A model generated the notes under the pieces. That model was not told the DNA's origin. It did no database searches and saw only the letters and a program-made list of their open reading frames with translations. From NCBI RefSeq assembly GCF_965363235.1, contig NC_134851.1, positions 33,508,321-33,572,320 on the forward strand: a DNA stretch of 64,000 nt, read 5' to 3'. Below, in pieces: positions 27,501-39,260 of the stretch. Within the stretch, counting starts at the first letter, position 1; every line of letters starts with the position of its first letter. This DNA is from Mytilus galloprovincialis. Lineage: Eukaryota > Mollusca > Bivalvia > Mytilida > Mytilidae. Position numbers and translations under genes: made by a program.

Positions 27501-27757
27501 ATCATAAGACGAAAATTGTTTAATCATTAAATTACAAGTTCTAGTTTTGTAACTTCCAATAATATAATATTTTGATAAGTTTAACTTCGGATTAAGTAGA
27601 ACCCCAGTTGAATATGGGATTAGTTTGTCGTTGTTTGGATCGTTAATTCCGGATGTTGACTTTCTTGGTCCATCCCACACCCCGTTTGAATGATTGGTGC
27701 ATGTACAATTTAAGATAACTGTATCACCATTCCTGACCAGGACTTCTTGTACGACTC
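15024..27757 (-). CDS. IgSF type I membrane receptor, paralogue 2 (intact exons)
   Basis: Four open exons join in frame: V-type Ig (27757-27428), second Ig (19586-19305), Ig/FN3-like (17457-17116) and TM/tail (15553-15024, stop TGA). All introns are phase 1 with AG/GT borders. The protein should be a cell-surface receptor with two Ig domains, a membrane-proximal beta-sandwich, one TM helix and a tail of about 135 residues rich in Tyr, Asn and Asp. Tail tyrosines in SH2-type contexts (LNYNNV fits the ITIM consensus; YENP and YQNT fit YxN) suggest phosphotyrosine signalling. No signal-peptide exon was recognised upstream of 27757, so the start is missing here. It is the only paralogue of the three without a visible lesion. 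The exact ligand or receptor class is unknown; nephrin- or CD22-like names would be guesses. Confidence 0.75.
17116..17457 (-). CDS. Paralogue 2 Ig/FN3-like ectodomain exon
   Basis: A 342-nt exon (114 codons), phase 1-1, acceptor ATTTCAG, donor GTAAGT, fully open. It starts PPVFLLNNNKTWFGQ and ends NYSAKLCNKFGCSFFDF, with the CNxxGC motif shared by all three genes. Several N-linked glycosylation sequons (NST, NVS, NYS) support an extracellular position. Paralogue 2 has no separate FN3 exon between this and the TM exon. Confidence 0.82.
18045..18180 (+). repeat. SINE-like conserved unit, tail of one copy
   Basis: It has TTTGGCTTTATAAATATTTT, GAGCGTCACTGAGGAGTCTT, ACGAAACGCGCATCTGGCG and a TATAATCCTTGTACCTTTTA end. 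The same tail occurs at the end of the next copy, directly downstream in the same orientation. The core is a very abundant bivalve repeat in my recollection; its exact SINE class is not assigned. Confidence 0.7.
18181..18540 (+). repeat. SINE-like conserved unit, near full-length copy
   Basis: The head (CACTGGGTCGATGCCACTGC, GTTTCGTCCCGAAGTGTATC) is followed by a middle with GCCGTATTTGGCACAA and a tail with GAGCGTCACTGATGAGTCTT and ACGAAACGCGCGTCTGGCG. It follows the preceding copy head to tail. The short minus-strand open frame inside it is not a gene. Confidence 0.75.
19305..19586 (-). CDS. Paralogue 2 second Ig domain exon
   Basis: A 282-nt exon (94 codons), phase 1-1, acceptor CCTATTAG, donor GTAATT. 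Ig core: INLQCHVSDD (B strand), LKDWEHKS (core Trp), NSGIYICRVKNG (F strand), ending in VVIHYEG. Equivalent to 5039-5317. Confidence 0.87.
20040..20227 (+). repeat. Tandem-repeat monomer resembling bivalve 'pearl'-type core
   Basis: A unit of about 190 bp bounded by TATATA runs reads 'caactcgtctaaacatcaac', 'gatctgtaaagttgctgta' and 'ttgatggcgatccgatggat'. I recall such monomers as tandem cores of mussel repeat elements related to the oyster 'pearl' family (Helitron-like). Only one monomer is present. It directly precedes the first 590-bp module. Confidence 0.4.
20228..20845 (+). repeat. Repeat module copy 1 (about 590 bp)
   Basis: It begins TGTCGAAATCCGGATCTGGT and includes 'catcgtggccacaagttaat', 'aatcgccaatggcagtcacc' and 'ttcaagagtctatct', ending 'ccctaacatcactgaagaga' before the next TGTCGAAATCCGG start. 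It is near-identical to parts of 21183-21710, 25710-25960, 25961-26520 and 26521-26910. Open frames inside are repeat shadows. Confidence 0.75.
20846..21182 (+). repeat. Dispersed repeat insert ('ggaaatggggaatgtgtcaa' type)
   Basis: It contains GTCAAAGAGACAACAACCCG, CACCCGGAGGCGTCCTTCAG and a 'ggctcctgacttg...gcggggtttaacatgt' end. A shorter relative lies at 28075-28205 and shares GACAATAACCCGACC and CACCCGGAGGCGTCC. It interrupts the array of 590-bp modules. The family is unknown to me. Confidence 0.6.
21183..21710 (+). repeat. Repeat module copy 2 (partial)
   Basis: Starts inside the module at CCGTATGTTTGTGGCATAAC and runs to CCAAATACCGTTTCGATCCC. Same order of blocks as 20228-20845. Confidence 0.7.
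21755..22303. mobile_element. Short inverted-repeat element ('gaggctcgcgggt' type)
   Basis: The left end reads AGGAGGCTCGAGGGTATAAA; the right end on the other strand reads TTGAGGCGGTTCGCGGGTCT. The two match apart from a two-base gap and a few changes, so they look like old terminal inverted repeats of a 0.55-kb non-autonomous element. The interior (TAGTGGAAAAATGCCA, AACTCATCGGTGACCTATAT) resembles a repeat common in mussels. No target duplication is clear. Confidence 0.5.
22304..25700. other. AT-rich intron interior of paralogue 2
   Basis: About 3.4 kb between repeat blocks. I find no exon here, in particular no CD80-like Ig exon equivalent to 57183-57473. An 'aatggcggatcc' end near 24893 may be one terminus of a small transposon, and a 'gttgaaggctgtacggtgat' module lies near 25140-25200. 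Confidence 0.45.
25710..26910 (+). repeat. Repeat module copies 3 to 5 in tandem
   Basis: A partial copy (25710-25960), a full copy (25961 to about 26520) and a further partial copy (26521-26910) follow each other, each new unit starting at TGTCGAAATnCGGATCTGG. The last stops at TTTAGACTCGTTTATA before a TATATA run (about 26906-26930), echoing the TATATA run that borders copy 1. The two outer TATATA borders suggest one element whose middle was later interrupted. Confidence 0.7.
27428..27757 (-). CDS. Paralogue 2 V-type Ig domain exon
   Basis: A 330-nt exon (110 codons), phase 1-1, acceptor TTCTAAAG, donor GTAAGT. Ig core: VILNCTC, GVWDGP, IIGSYKTRTCNLMI and DEGMYHCQF. It shares the four-cysteine layout of the V-type exons in the other two paralogues. 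Confidence 0.87.
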
Positions 27758-28074
27758 CTTTAGAATACAAAAATCAATATCTTATTAGGTATTTTTAGAA
27801 ATATACACATGCTAACTTTAATACATTTATTTATTGCATTATATCAGACATTCACCACTCTTGGCTACATCACATAAGACATTTGGTCTTTAAAGAGTAA
27901 GTCGGAGTGTTCAAAGAGAACATCGGACCATAAGCAGGAAAACTAGGTCTACAATTTTGAATTATGCATTGTATTGTGAATGGACATTTAAAACCTACTG
28001 ATTGAAAAATGAAAGGAAAACAATTTTTCATATCCAGCAATTTTGGTAAAAAGTATGAAAGTATAGTAAATACA

Positions 28075-28205
28075 ATTGAGAATTGAAATGGAAATGTGTC
28101 AAAGAGACAATAACCCGACCAAAGACCAGAAAAAAGCAGAAGGTCATCAAGGTTTTCAATGCAGTGAGAAACTCACGCACCCGGAGGCGTCCTTCAGCTG
28201 GCTTT
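28075..28205 (+). repeat. Dispersed repeat fragment
   Basis: Short relative of 20846-21182 (AATGTGTCAAAGAGACAATA; GAAACTCACGCACCCGGAGG). It abuts the 3' tail of the LINE at 28210. Confidence 0.6.
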
Positions 28206-28209
28206 AGTG

Positions 28210-29750
28210 CATGTCATAGATTCAGATTCAGATTCAATATTTTATTAGAGTCTCACCACTTGCAATACATATAATACAATCATCATAATATATACATTGA
28301 ATTAAACAGTAATGTTATAAATTAAAATACAAGTGCCATTCTATAAAGAATTATGAGAGACTATAGAAATCAATATAAATTATTAACTATATATTTTATC
28401 ATGTCTATAAAACATTTTTATTATGTAAAACTATGAAACTACATTTATCATGACTTTTGTCTATAAAATATTTCAGGTCTGTAAAAACATAGTTATCAAT
28501 TAAGCATATAAAAAAACTATTTCTTCTACTTAAAATATTAAAGCAGGTCTTGGCAACCATATCAAAACAATCAGTACTTTTAAAAAGGTATATAAACTTC
28601 TCATCATTAGATAAAATATTAAAATCACCATTACTTCTTTTAACTTCATAAAATAAACTTTCACGTAAATCTGCATAAAGGAAAATCTAAAATAACATGT
28701 TTCTCATCTTCAACTTTATCATTGCACACAAAGCAAACTCTTTCATTTACAGTTTTGTTTTCATAACGACCTGTTTCTATTTGCAAGGGGGCAACGCCAC
28801 ACCTAAATTTAGCAAATGCACTTCTATAACGTATTGAAATGTTTTCCTTCAAATACATCTCTGATCCAAAAATATCTTTAAACAGTTTATAAGTACGTAA
28901 TTTTTTTCCAACATTTTGAGACAATATTCTATTATGCCAATTTATCTTATAGTTTTCAAATAAAAAATATTCTAACTGTGTAATCACAATGTTATGTAAC
29001 ACATTATCCAAATTAGTGTATCAATCTACATTATATTTTCTAAATTTTGACATAATTCTATAACAACAATTTTTCTTTTTATCAATGGCATTCCTAACTG
29101 CCCATTGAAATACTTTATAATTCACCCTATCTGTTGACACAACATTACATCTAGCCCTATGTCTAAAACCACAACTCCACTGCTTCAGACATGGAGGTTC
29201 CCAAACCATATCCCCATTAATGGCATCACAAGGTGTATATTTACCAAGACCCATAAAAATCGGATAGCTCTTTGCTGAACAGCATTAATACAAGAAAAAT
29301 CTCTGGTGCCCCAAATGGCTGCACCATAACTTATGACTGACCAGAATAAGCTATCAAAAAGTTTTGTATATGTATTAAAGTGGAAACCTCCATGTGATTT
29401 ACTCTTTACACTCAGTAAACTTAATGCTCTCTCTGCTGCCCTGGCTACAGATTTTGCCATTTCATCATAATCAAGAAATTCAGTCAACAATAGACCAAGA
29501 TATTGATATTTTGATACAATAAACAATTGTTTTTCACCAGGTAAAAATATGTGATGGTTGTACAGAGGGATTTCTAAAAATGCACAATCTTCGTCTTTTC
29601 AAAGTAAACATTCAATAACTTATCTTTACACCATGTATTAAGAATATCTAGCATTAGTTGTACATCATTTTCATTTTCAGCAATTAATACAATATCATAT
29701 GTCATACAGAAATATTTTTGATCAAAACAAATACTCAAACTTTATTCAAA
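28210..29750 (-). mobile_element. 5'-truncated non-LTR retrotransposon (LINE)
   Basis: On the minus strand the remaining reverse-transcriptase part begins near the catalytic strand (YDIVLIAENENDVQL, where a FADD/YADD box is expected). It continues with YQYLGLLL, ARAAERALSLL and YGAAIWGT, and then a C-terminal Cys motif (VCFVCNDKVEDEKHVI). Translation ends near 28498. The 3' end carries a GAATCT tandem tail at 28210-28240. The frame is broken in several places: the D of the catalytic pair is altered, and reading shifts near 29200, 29020 and 28670. It looks jockey/CR1-like but the clade is unsettled. Confidence 0.75.
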
Positions 29751-32700
29751 ATTTCGAAGTACCTTAGTTAAATGGTGTTTTCCTATTGATCTGAGTTCAA
29801 TAGTATAAATCTGATGGACTTTAAGTACTAATTGGTAATACCAGACTAAAAGCCTCTAATTCGGTTTTATTGTAGATTTGGTGTTTAGAAGTTTTAAGAT
29901 TAATTTAAGGAATGTTGGCTTATTATGAATCTTTGTTAGATACTCAAAAAACCTCTCCAGTTGTCTATGTTGTTTCAATACTAGTGTGGTTCACTCACAC
30001 ATTTTTTTATATATCTTTATTCTATACAATTCAAAAAGCCCGTGATTTTTTATAATCTTATAAAATCTTTATTTCATTTTTTTTTTTACATTTTTATGAC
30101 AGAAATAAGAGATTCCCATGTCTGAAGCATGTTCAATCTAAAACAATCATTTCAATATGCACATACAATAGCTTATATCTATAAACAAAATTGACACGGC
30201 ATTTTAATGCTTTTCTCGATTCAATTTTTTGATAAATTATTTTGAAATAGTTTCGACCTCCGTTTTACTGATATAAGTATAACTAAATTGTTTCAACCTT
30301 TTTTTCTTTTTTTTATATGTAATCGTTGTTATCAAATGTGTTGTGTCTTTCGTCTAATTTATCAATCATAATAGTAGAATATTTCCTTTCCTAAACAATC
30401 GCTGATAGTATTATATGTCTAACAATGGTTGAATATTTTCCCTACTAGTGTTTCAAAGACTAATATTGCATTACCTGCTACCTGGAACACTCTCAGGAAT
30501 ACAAAAATAAATTTCGTTCTGTCCCACATGTCTAAAAATTAAGAACGCATATTAGTTTATTTCAGTTCAAATCAATTGTACAGATTTATATTATATGGTC
30601 AATTTAACTTGCTTTAAGATATTCGATCGAAGAATCTGACATGCACTATATACGTAAAATGTTTTACCTGTATTTCATTCTTAATTGTGATTCCCGTGTG
30701 TTAATTACATACATAGCATTTATTGAGCTGTTAACACTTGAAATCCATTATATTTAATAACACAAAAACTTCCTTCTTAAATCACTGACGGTCACGACCA
30801 AACTATGAAATCGGAAATTAGGTTTTAATAGAGTTGTCTCAATGACTACAATATATTTTAGTATTTAGTATGACGCTTTATATGCTTCTTGTAGTGCCGT
30901 AGTACATGTTGTATTTGAAAAGGGAATGTTTTATAACCTTAATACTAGTTTTGTCTGTTATTTTGACATTGATATGTTCATTTTGATCTGGATTTCGTTC
31001 GTGTTTATTCACTCTAGACCATAGCACTATTTTTCAACTTAACGGTTAATTGCCATTATTTCGGAGTAATTATAAAACTTTCATGACAAAAGCTGTAATA
31101 ATAATATCTTGAATTTCAAGTTCACACTGTTTAAAATCGGACCTTTACGTACAGCAGCAGCAGTGTATAACATCAGAGAACACGCGTCACATTTTACGAT
31201 AAGGATATTTCACTCCATCAGGGAAAACACCAAAATAAGAGTAAAAGAAAGACACGAAAAAATTAATAAGTATTTAAAAGGAAAACTAATAAGCTACCTA
31301 GGCGAGAGAAATTCGTCCAGAATTTTTTGGAAATATTCACAGTGAGTTGACATCCGTATTAATATATGACAAACCTTTCCTTATATATGTCCTGCATAAA
31401 CTAAAGTCGTAGTAGCTGAAGACAATACAATACTGGATTAGTTTGCTGCGAAAAAATACACTTTACTAAGTATTATTGACATAGTTATTTTCAATATAAA
31501 CCTGCATGTGTAGGCTTATTTAGTGATATTGGTTTTGTTTTTGTTTATGTAGCTAAAACTTTTTATTTTCCTGTTTCCGTAAAATATATCGGACACAATT
31601 CAAATAGAAAATGCCTTAGTTTCCTGTATATAGCTAATGTCAATTTCTATAACTGAAGTTTCACAATTTCCAGCTCGCTTCAATTTAGCTTTCATTGTTT
31701 GATAATCGGAGAGTCATTTTTTACGTATAATATAAAATGTTATCCTGATATGAATGTTCACCGAATATAACACTTATTGTCATTTCAGGGACTTTTTGGG
31801 GTTTTAGTGCATTGTATGTACTTAACGTAACCATCACATCTTTGAAAATGACATTGCACTGAACGAAAATACGCAACCTTATAAATATCAATTCAGAATT
31901 AAGAAAGGAGTAAGGAGCGATTTTGGCCTAAAATCTCAGGTTTATTTAATGACAGATTTTGAGCACTTTTTTAGTACTGGACATGCATGACATGCTTAAG
32001 TGTCTTTTTCAGTCAAATCTAATAGTTTATATGAAAGATAAGAACACATTTAATCATTAAAGACGCTGTAATTCAATCTTTGATATGAAAAATATATCAA
32101 ATAGTATGTCAATGTTCAGATGGTTTTTGTCAAAAATTAAAGTGACCGCATCCGTGTTCATTCTCAACCTTTCTAAAATGTATATGTTATACATTATCAT
32201 CTTATACAACTCACTTTTAAGTATTTATAACGAACACAAATGCGACCACTTATATTCAAAAAGGGAAACTGTTAAAGAAATTAGTTCATATGCTAAACTT
32301 GTGAGGATTTCAGTAATTTAGCATGACTTAATGATGGTGGTACCCTATACCTGTGCATTGTATTGTCAAAATCAGCCAATATTTATGTAACAGAAGTAAT
32401 TTACTTGCCAATAATACTCTTAAAATTTACATTTCAAAATGTTTGTAAAAGTGCAATATTTTGGGGCAAAAAAGGGGTCATGCTTGACCTTCTCCTCTAT
32501 ACTTAAGGGGCACATTATTAAAATTGACTACAGCATGAACGTTTACATTTTTGAATAATCTATTACTAATTGAACATTGAACATTTTTAAACTTTCTATT
32601 TCTAATTCTAATATGACGTGCTTCAATCGCTTCGTAAACAACACCGTAATAAATTTCTCGATATATCTTTACTTCGCCCAAACTCAGCGATATACATAAT

Positions 32701-32787
32701 GATGGATGTTACAATATATCTCCCAAGTAAATCCAGATGTATCAGAAACTAGAATTTACATACTCTTTGCCGATATTTTGTTTTAAA

Positions 32788-33146
32788 AATTAAAATTGAA
32801 ATAAGACTACAGAAATTTTATTCTTATGCGAAAGCATAAAAAACGAATCAATGTACAAGAGATCGCGCAGAATCTACAAATCAAAATGAAAAAAATTTCG
32901 CGAATATTTAAGTCGTTTCAAAACATGACATCATACAAATGAAAAAGCTAAAGCTAAAGCTAAAACTAAAATTGAAATAAGAATACAGAACGTGTTTCCC
33001 TATGCGAATTCATAACAAAAAAAAAAAAAACAGTCTAAAATTGATTGGAGAAATATTCAAATCAAAATAAAATAGAATTTCGCGAATATTAAAATCGATT
33101 CAAAACATAACGTCATACAAATGAAAACGATAAAGCTGAAGGTTTT
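32788..33146. repeat. Diverged tandem duplication of about 180 bp
   Basis: Both units start AAAATTGAAATAAGA and carry TATGCGAA, TTTCGCGAATATT and 'catacaaatgaaaa' in the same order. The first ends in a short AAGCTA run. They differ by many substitutions and small indels, so the duplication is old. Confidence 0.6.
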
Positions 33147-33534
33147 CCCGTTACGAAATTAAACTCTTGAAATTTGTACAATATAACATTAAAAAAGTTA
33201 TTTCAGGTAGGTGTTGTTTTATTTGCGTTTCTAATGCATTATTCGCTTATTAACTTATTTCAGCAAATAACCATGGCTGCTCCTTAGTTACGAAATGTCA
33301 TCTTTGGATTTGAATGTAGCTTACAAATAAAACAAGTAGATTAAAAATTGCAAATGTTCGATTTTAGAATAAAAAGAATCAATGTTATTTTTTTTCTAGC
33401 GGTTAATTACGAAATACTTCATACAAGCTACAGCATTATTAGAAAGTTTAAGTTTTATCTAACAGTAAGTAAAAAACCAAGCACACACGGCATTCTCATC
33501 CTCGCTTCAGTTTTTAAATGACAGTATTAAAATC

Positions 33535-33687
33535 GAAATAATTCCTGGAAGCTATAGATTTGTTGTAAAGTTACACGTGGCCTAGGCCGTGACATTCGTT
33601 TATGTTATCCTTCGCTAACGTTCAGGATAAAATTCGAATATCAAGGCTCAGACACGTGTAAGTGTCATGGCTTCCATGAATTATTTC
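33535..33687. mobile_element. Small palindromic element (foldback MITE), 153 bp
   Basis: The left end is GAAATAATTCCTGGAAGCTA; the right end on the other strand is GAAATAATTCATGGAAGCCA. Inside the arms ACACGTGGCCTAGGCCGTGA faces a GGCTCAGACACGTGTAAGTG region, so most of the unit can fold on itself. A partial relative lies near 8730. Confidence 0.6.
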
Positions 33688-35924
33688 TTACTACAACAAT
33701 GTAACAATGTATACAAAACATTTGAAAATAGGTGAAAACATAATTTATTTTCCATATTAAACTAAAAAAAGGTTAAAAGTTTTTAGATATCATATCCCCA
33801 TTTGTTTCTCAAATTCAACTCTTTTCACTTTTTGTAAATAACCACCAAGGATTTTAGAAATAATCGGATGATAAAACCATGTGTGGTTTTAGCCGACATA
33901 TTTCTACGAAAAATCTCAGTATTTGGAAAATTTGTAAAACAATAAAACGGTATTGATGTTTTTCAACATTGGCAAGATTAATTGGTTAATTATTTTACTA
34001 AACTTCACCACTTTGTTGTCTCCGTTTTAACATGTTTCTGATTGTTGTTGATATCAGTTATTACTTATGTGTAGTCACGATTGTCATTTATATAATACGT
34101 CCTTTTTTGCGTTTAACTATCGAATCAGTATATACAAAGATGCCAAGCTTTATACATTTGTATCCAATAAATTAAACAACACATACATATGATAAGTGTA
34201 GCATTAATATATTTAATAATAAATATTCGTCGAACAGTTTCACTTCGCTATAAACTCACGAATGCACTACAAATCAAAATTTATAAAGTATATAAACTAT
34301 CATAATATTTATACTTATCTATAAAAGTTGACTTGAGCTTCATCCTACCCAAAAAGTAATACTAAAGCATGGTCTTCGCGAATCTCATGAGTTGCATATA
34401 TCCGTTGCATATACCCGTAATTAGCATTGTCTGTATATGTCACTTAATCAACATCAACATGTAACAGACATACACACTAATCACGTGCAACGGATAAACA
34501 TAGACATGTGCTTATAGTAAACAATCACTACATCATGTGACCAATAACTTTGATAAATAAGGATTAAGTAGTTATTGTTTCTTAAGTGTTTTCTAAGTAG
34601 TTCAAGTAATACAATGATGAAAAGATTAAAATTTTTCGAGAGATTTATTTTATTTCAAACTTGCTGTATAAATTTAACTTTTTAAACTAGGATATCTTTA
34701 AAGTGGTTTGCTGAAGTCTACTATTGCTGCTTTTTGTGCAACGCTCAACCAATTCAGCGCCTTATAATTGAGTTTGTGATTAAGTAAATCAAAGTCGGTT
34801 TCTTTTTATGATCATTATTTATATACATTAAGATGAAAATTGACTTAGTCGTTGGTTAAATTGTGAGGTGACTAACACCCAGTATGATGACAGGTTTATC
34901 TGAAATAGTTTGCAGACAGTTTGCTAAAGACATGATCTCGCGACAAATGTTATTGAATATGTTCAAAATGTGATAACCTCAATATTGTCCCTTATTTGGA
35001 ACATGAGACTTAAAACAGCATTGCTTTTATAATCTAAACAAACATACAATAATCAGCACACGCCATCTTGATATAATAAAAATCGAGTAAATATAAATAC
35101 AATGGTATGCACTACAAAATGGAATAATACCCTCTAGTGTCCAACTTGCTACTTGGGACCCACCTGCATCAGACGCACTTAAAAATACATTGTCACGTGA
35201 CAAGACGTAAGACTTAACGAAATGAAAGTTCACAACCACAAACAAAGAATAATCTGCATATACATGTAGTAGCAATGACTTCCTAAAGGAGTACTAAGCA
35301 ACATATTTTTTTTTTATTCAGTGTGATGTGACTTATGCATTGAATCTACCATCAGTACCAACATGATCAAGTCATCTAAAAAGACAAGCTATATATAAAT
35401 CATCTTTGTAAATTCAGTGTATAGCTAACTATCATATGAATCATGAATTGACATTTTTTACAAATTATCAACAATACCAAACTGGTAATTTTGTACTCCA
35501 AACAGCTGTGTCGTTTACCAAATCACTGGTGCTTGGATCACTACAGATGGAATTCTAAATCAAAGTCATGTAATAATTTCCGTCTGTTGTAAGAATAAAA
35601 TTAATGGTTTGGAAAAAACTACATTACATGTACATGTGCTTCAACAAAATTTGACAGAAAATAAACAAAATAAATTATGTTAACCGTAAATAGCTTATTA
35701 TGTGCATCATTTGATGACATATTACGAATGTTCATTTCTTTTAGTTTGCTTTTAAAAGCATCATTCTATATTTGAACACACGTTTTAGAATTTTGTAATT
35801 GAAAGTTTAAATTTGAAACTAACTACTATCATCATCAATTGTAAATGCCAGATTAGATCTTTAATTATTCTCATATATTATCCCATGTTAATCAAATGAG
35901 GCCTTTAATTGGTTATCAAAGGTA

Positions 35925-36190
35925 CCAGGATTATAATTTAGTACGCCAGACGCGCGTTTCGTCTACATAAGACTCAGCAGTGACGCTCTTATCAAAATAT
36001 TTATAAAGCCAACCAAGTACAAAGTTGAAGAGCATTGAGGATCAACAATTCTAAAAAGTTGTGCCAAATACGGCTAAGGTAATCTATGCTTTGGATAGGA
36101 AAATCCTTAGTTTTTCGTAAAATTCAAAGTTTTGTAAACAGGAAATTGATTAAAATTACCACACTAAAATGTTGAACTCAGCTTATTAGC
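35925..36190 (-). repeat. SINE-like conserved unit, reverse copy
   Basis: It contains GGTACCAGGATTATAATTTA, CCAGACGCGCGTTTCGTCTA and TGTGCCAAATACGGCTAAGG, the reverse complement of 18181-18540, with the head truncated. Confidence 0.75.
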
Positions 36191-36526
36191 ATACTGTTTG
36201 GAAGTAGATATTTACCTGTACATACCAAATTGTCTTTATAGCTACTGAATAAAAATTTATTTCCATTTTGTCATACAGTTTATACTTTTTGCATTGGATC
36301 GGTTTTAAGAGATCTTCTGACACCAGAAGTAACTACTTTTACTTTTAACTGTGACAAGAAAAATGGAAAGTATTGATCCCCGGACAAAAAAAAAATATAC
36401 CTTGTTATTGTATTTCCCCATGAAATAAATATAGAATGACATCTTTTAAAATTAGTTTAACTTTAGGAACTTCATCTTCCCATAAATATAATTGAAAAAT
36501 GATACCAACAAACCTTTTCTACGTAC

Positions 36527-36562
36527 AGGACCCGGTTGTTCAAAAGTGTCGTTAAGCTAACG
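36527..36562 (+). repeat. Harbinger left terminal inverted repeat
   Basis: Matches the reverse complement of 46775-46810 at all but three or four positions; the differences lie in the outermost eight bases. Confidence 0.85.
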
Positions 36563-38084
36563 ACTAGTTAAGCCTAACACCTCTTTAAATTTTAACATTG
36601 TTGTTAGTTAATTTCTGTGTTAAATTATGTTGTTCAAAAATATTTAACGACTGCGTTAACTAACAACTTGTTAAAAAATTTAACAACTAATTAATTTAAC
36701 ATTTTCCAACAACTCCCCTAAAATTACCAACAATTCCTCCACTTCCTGTTTGAAAATGGCTGAAGAGCAACCCACCAAAAAAATTCCAAGAATTAGAGGC
36801 CAGAATTTTTCAAATATAGAAGTAAACCTTATAAGTAGGAGAGTGGTTGAAGAATTGGGTCTACTGTGAGGGAAATTCGGGAAGGATGTTACAGCAGATG
36901 TTAAAAACAAAATGTGGGAAAAGATAACTGCTGAAGTGAATGCTCTGGGTGTGAGCTACAGACAAGTTATAACTGTGAAAACCAAATTTGAAACTTAACA
37001 AGAGATGCAAAAGACAAATTCACATATGAAAAAAAGGAGAGAAACAGGACAGGAGGAGGACCTGCTCCAAAGCCAATAAGTGTTGCTGAGGAGAATATTA
37101 TAAATGCCTTAAAAGACACCTCCTCCTTCAAAGGAATTGATGATGGGATGGAAACTTCAGTGGGCAAGTATTTTTGGTTTACTGATGTCAATAATGTGCT
37201 TCCATTTATTTCAAACAATAAATCAGACGGTTATTTTGTTTCTATCTTAGAAAATAATGCAGAAAATTAATATCTCTGAGTGCGTCGTCTGCTATGACAT
37301 TAGGATATCCCTTTCAACGAAATTCCCTACAGACGTCGCCGATGTGCTATAAATAAAAAATTTTGTTGTGTTATAATTACAACCTTCCTCTTACCTGATA
37401 TATACAAATACCTTCTGGTGGTATTGATGAGAAAAAATTATCACATACAAATATCTTTTCATCGTTAAAAATAAGGTTTAACTATTGTTTTGCAAGAGGT
37501 AAAGTTTGTTGGCCATCACCTTTGGCGGTCAATTCTGTATTGCCCCTTACATCATCTTTTACCACAATGAAAAAAAAATTCATAAAAAAAATCCCATTAC
37601 TTTTAAAGATTAATTAAATTTCAATAAAATTTATTTGTTAATACTTGTAACCAAGAAAAAACTTGGAATTAGTACTTCACCAAAAGTCATTTTAACATGT
37701 TTATAGTCCATTTCGAAATAGCCCTGCGTTATTAAAAATTGAGTTATCTTTCTTTGTGCCTGATTTTTTTTGTAATTTTCACTTTATCATTTTTACAGAG
37801 TTTCCTCAGCAGACAGAAACAAGTGAGAGTACACCAACACAATTCAGTATACAAGGTATGCATCTAAAGAAGATATTCATGCATACTCATTACTTGCAGT
37901 AATATTATAATTGTAACCATAAGTAAAGAGAGATTATTGTTACAAATAATTAAGTATAAATTTTAGAGTGTAAATCAGTGGGAGGGGGGATCAAGCAATT
38001 TTAAAAGAAGTTTCAACTGTATGTAAAAAAATGTTTGTATCTATGAATCTATGCAAATCAATATTCTTTTTCCTTATTCATGTA

Positions 38085-38152
38085 TGCTCTGTATGCCCCT
38101 TGTGGGCCCTTAATTGGAAATAAAACATGTTCTGTTCTGTTCTATATGTGAC
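38085..38152 (+). repeat. LINE-type 3' end fragment
   Basis: TGTATGCCCCTTGTGGGCCC is followed by AATTGGAAATAAAACATG and a TGTTC repeat tail. A short untranslated end with a microsatellite tail is typical of truncated non-LTR insertions. No coding part remains. It lies in an intron of the Harbinger partner gene. Confidence 0.55.
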
Positions 38153-39139
38153 ACAGCCCCTGTTCAAATGCATATATCATTATAAAAAGGGGGGTTTAAC
38201 CATAGAACTGCCAGTGCAATAGGGAATGATGTTTATGCATATTCTTCCTTTTTGTGTATAGTTTTTATATGACAGCTAATGCAAATAGTGACAAGAACAA
38301 CTCTATTCAATTATTATTTTATTTTATTTTGATCTAATGAAGAGTTTTTATTATCAATCAAATATCCAAAAATAAAATGATTGTTAAAAAATGAAATATA
38401 ACGTATCTTCATTTTATTTCAGAAAGCTCATCATCTGATCCAATATATTTTGCTGAACCTGTCAGGTCACCAATTCCAGCTCAGATTGCTGCCTCAGGAT
38501 GCCAGACATCTGATGGTAATCATTACATAGATTTTTGTATTATGTTAATTGTAAATTATTTTTACAATTCCGCATTTAAAAAAAATGAAGATGCAATGTT
38601 TCGGAATCAATATTTCATTAAAGAATTGAGGTTGATAATAAATTATATTGCTGTGAAAATAATCTATATAATTATATATATTTATAAATTTACTCATTGA
38701 GGGTCTAATACAGGGTCTCTGTAATAGCACGCTTTAAGTTAATTGTGTATCTATTGACTTTCTTTCATTCAATTGGTCTTTATATATTTTCTCAAGTTGA
38801 AATCGACACAGAATATAATGACTTATTGAAAGAAGTAACAGCTATATTACTTTTTTACTGTTTTTCTTTTTGACAATACCTTTCTTCAATCTATGTTGTT
38901 CAATTGATTGGGTTTGTAAGTCTTTAATATATGTATCTTGACTGACACATTTAAATACATATATTCAATTATACATCAACTTCATTTGCAATTTGGTGGA
39001 TTGTTGTCTGAAGGTCTCTTAAGCAATCCTAATACCCCCATATAATGGCATATTTTTATATACTAAACAGATAACAAATGGTTTTCCCAATTGAATGGAT
39101 TTACACTAGTAATATTTGGGTCCTATATAGCTTGCTGTT

Positions 39140-39260
39140 TGGTGTGAGCTAAGGTTCTGTGTTGAACGCCTTACCTTGACCTGTAATGGTTTACTTTTAT
39201 AAATTGTGACTTGGATGGAGAGTTGTCTCATTGACACTAATACCACATCTTCTTTTATCT
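39140..39260 (+). repeat. Dispersed repeat module ('ccacatcttctt' end)
   Basis: TGTGTTGAACGCCTTACCTT, GGATGGAGAGTTGTCTCATT and ACCACATCTTCTTTTA. Nearly the same sequence occurs at 59090-59207. Confidence 0.6.

Larger units (their letters stand above)
29750..35920. other. Gene-free stretch between LINE and SINE-like copy
   Basis: About 6 kb, AT-rich, with no exon I can support; the first exon of paralogue 2 may lie here unrecognised. Contents: a diverged tandem pair (32788-33146) and a small palindromic element (33535-33687). The remainder shows nothing beyond AT-rich sequence. Confidence 0.45.

Noticed and set aside
30480-30545. Minus-strand ATG followed by a hydrophobic run and donor GTAGCA (MWDRTKFIFVFLRVFQ) as the missing signal-peptide exon of paralogue 2
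   Set aside because: The donor is in phase 0, whereas the V-type Ig exon needs phase 1, and the run is charged and poorly signal-like.
32478-32681. Minus-strand open frame of 67 codons, basic and low in stops
   Set aside because: No start context, no family hallmark and no neighbouring exon; taken as chance.
35027-35275. Minus-strand open frame starting MLLHVYADYSLFVVV as a first exon of paralogue 2
   Set aside because: No phase-1 donor in a fitting place and more than 7 kb from the V-type exon; not supported.
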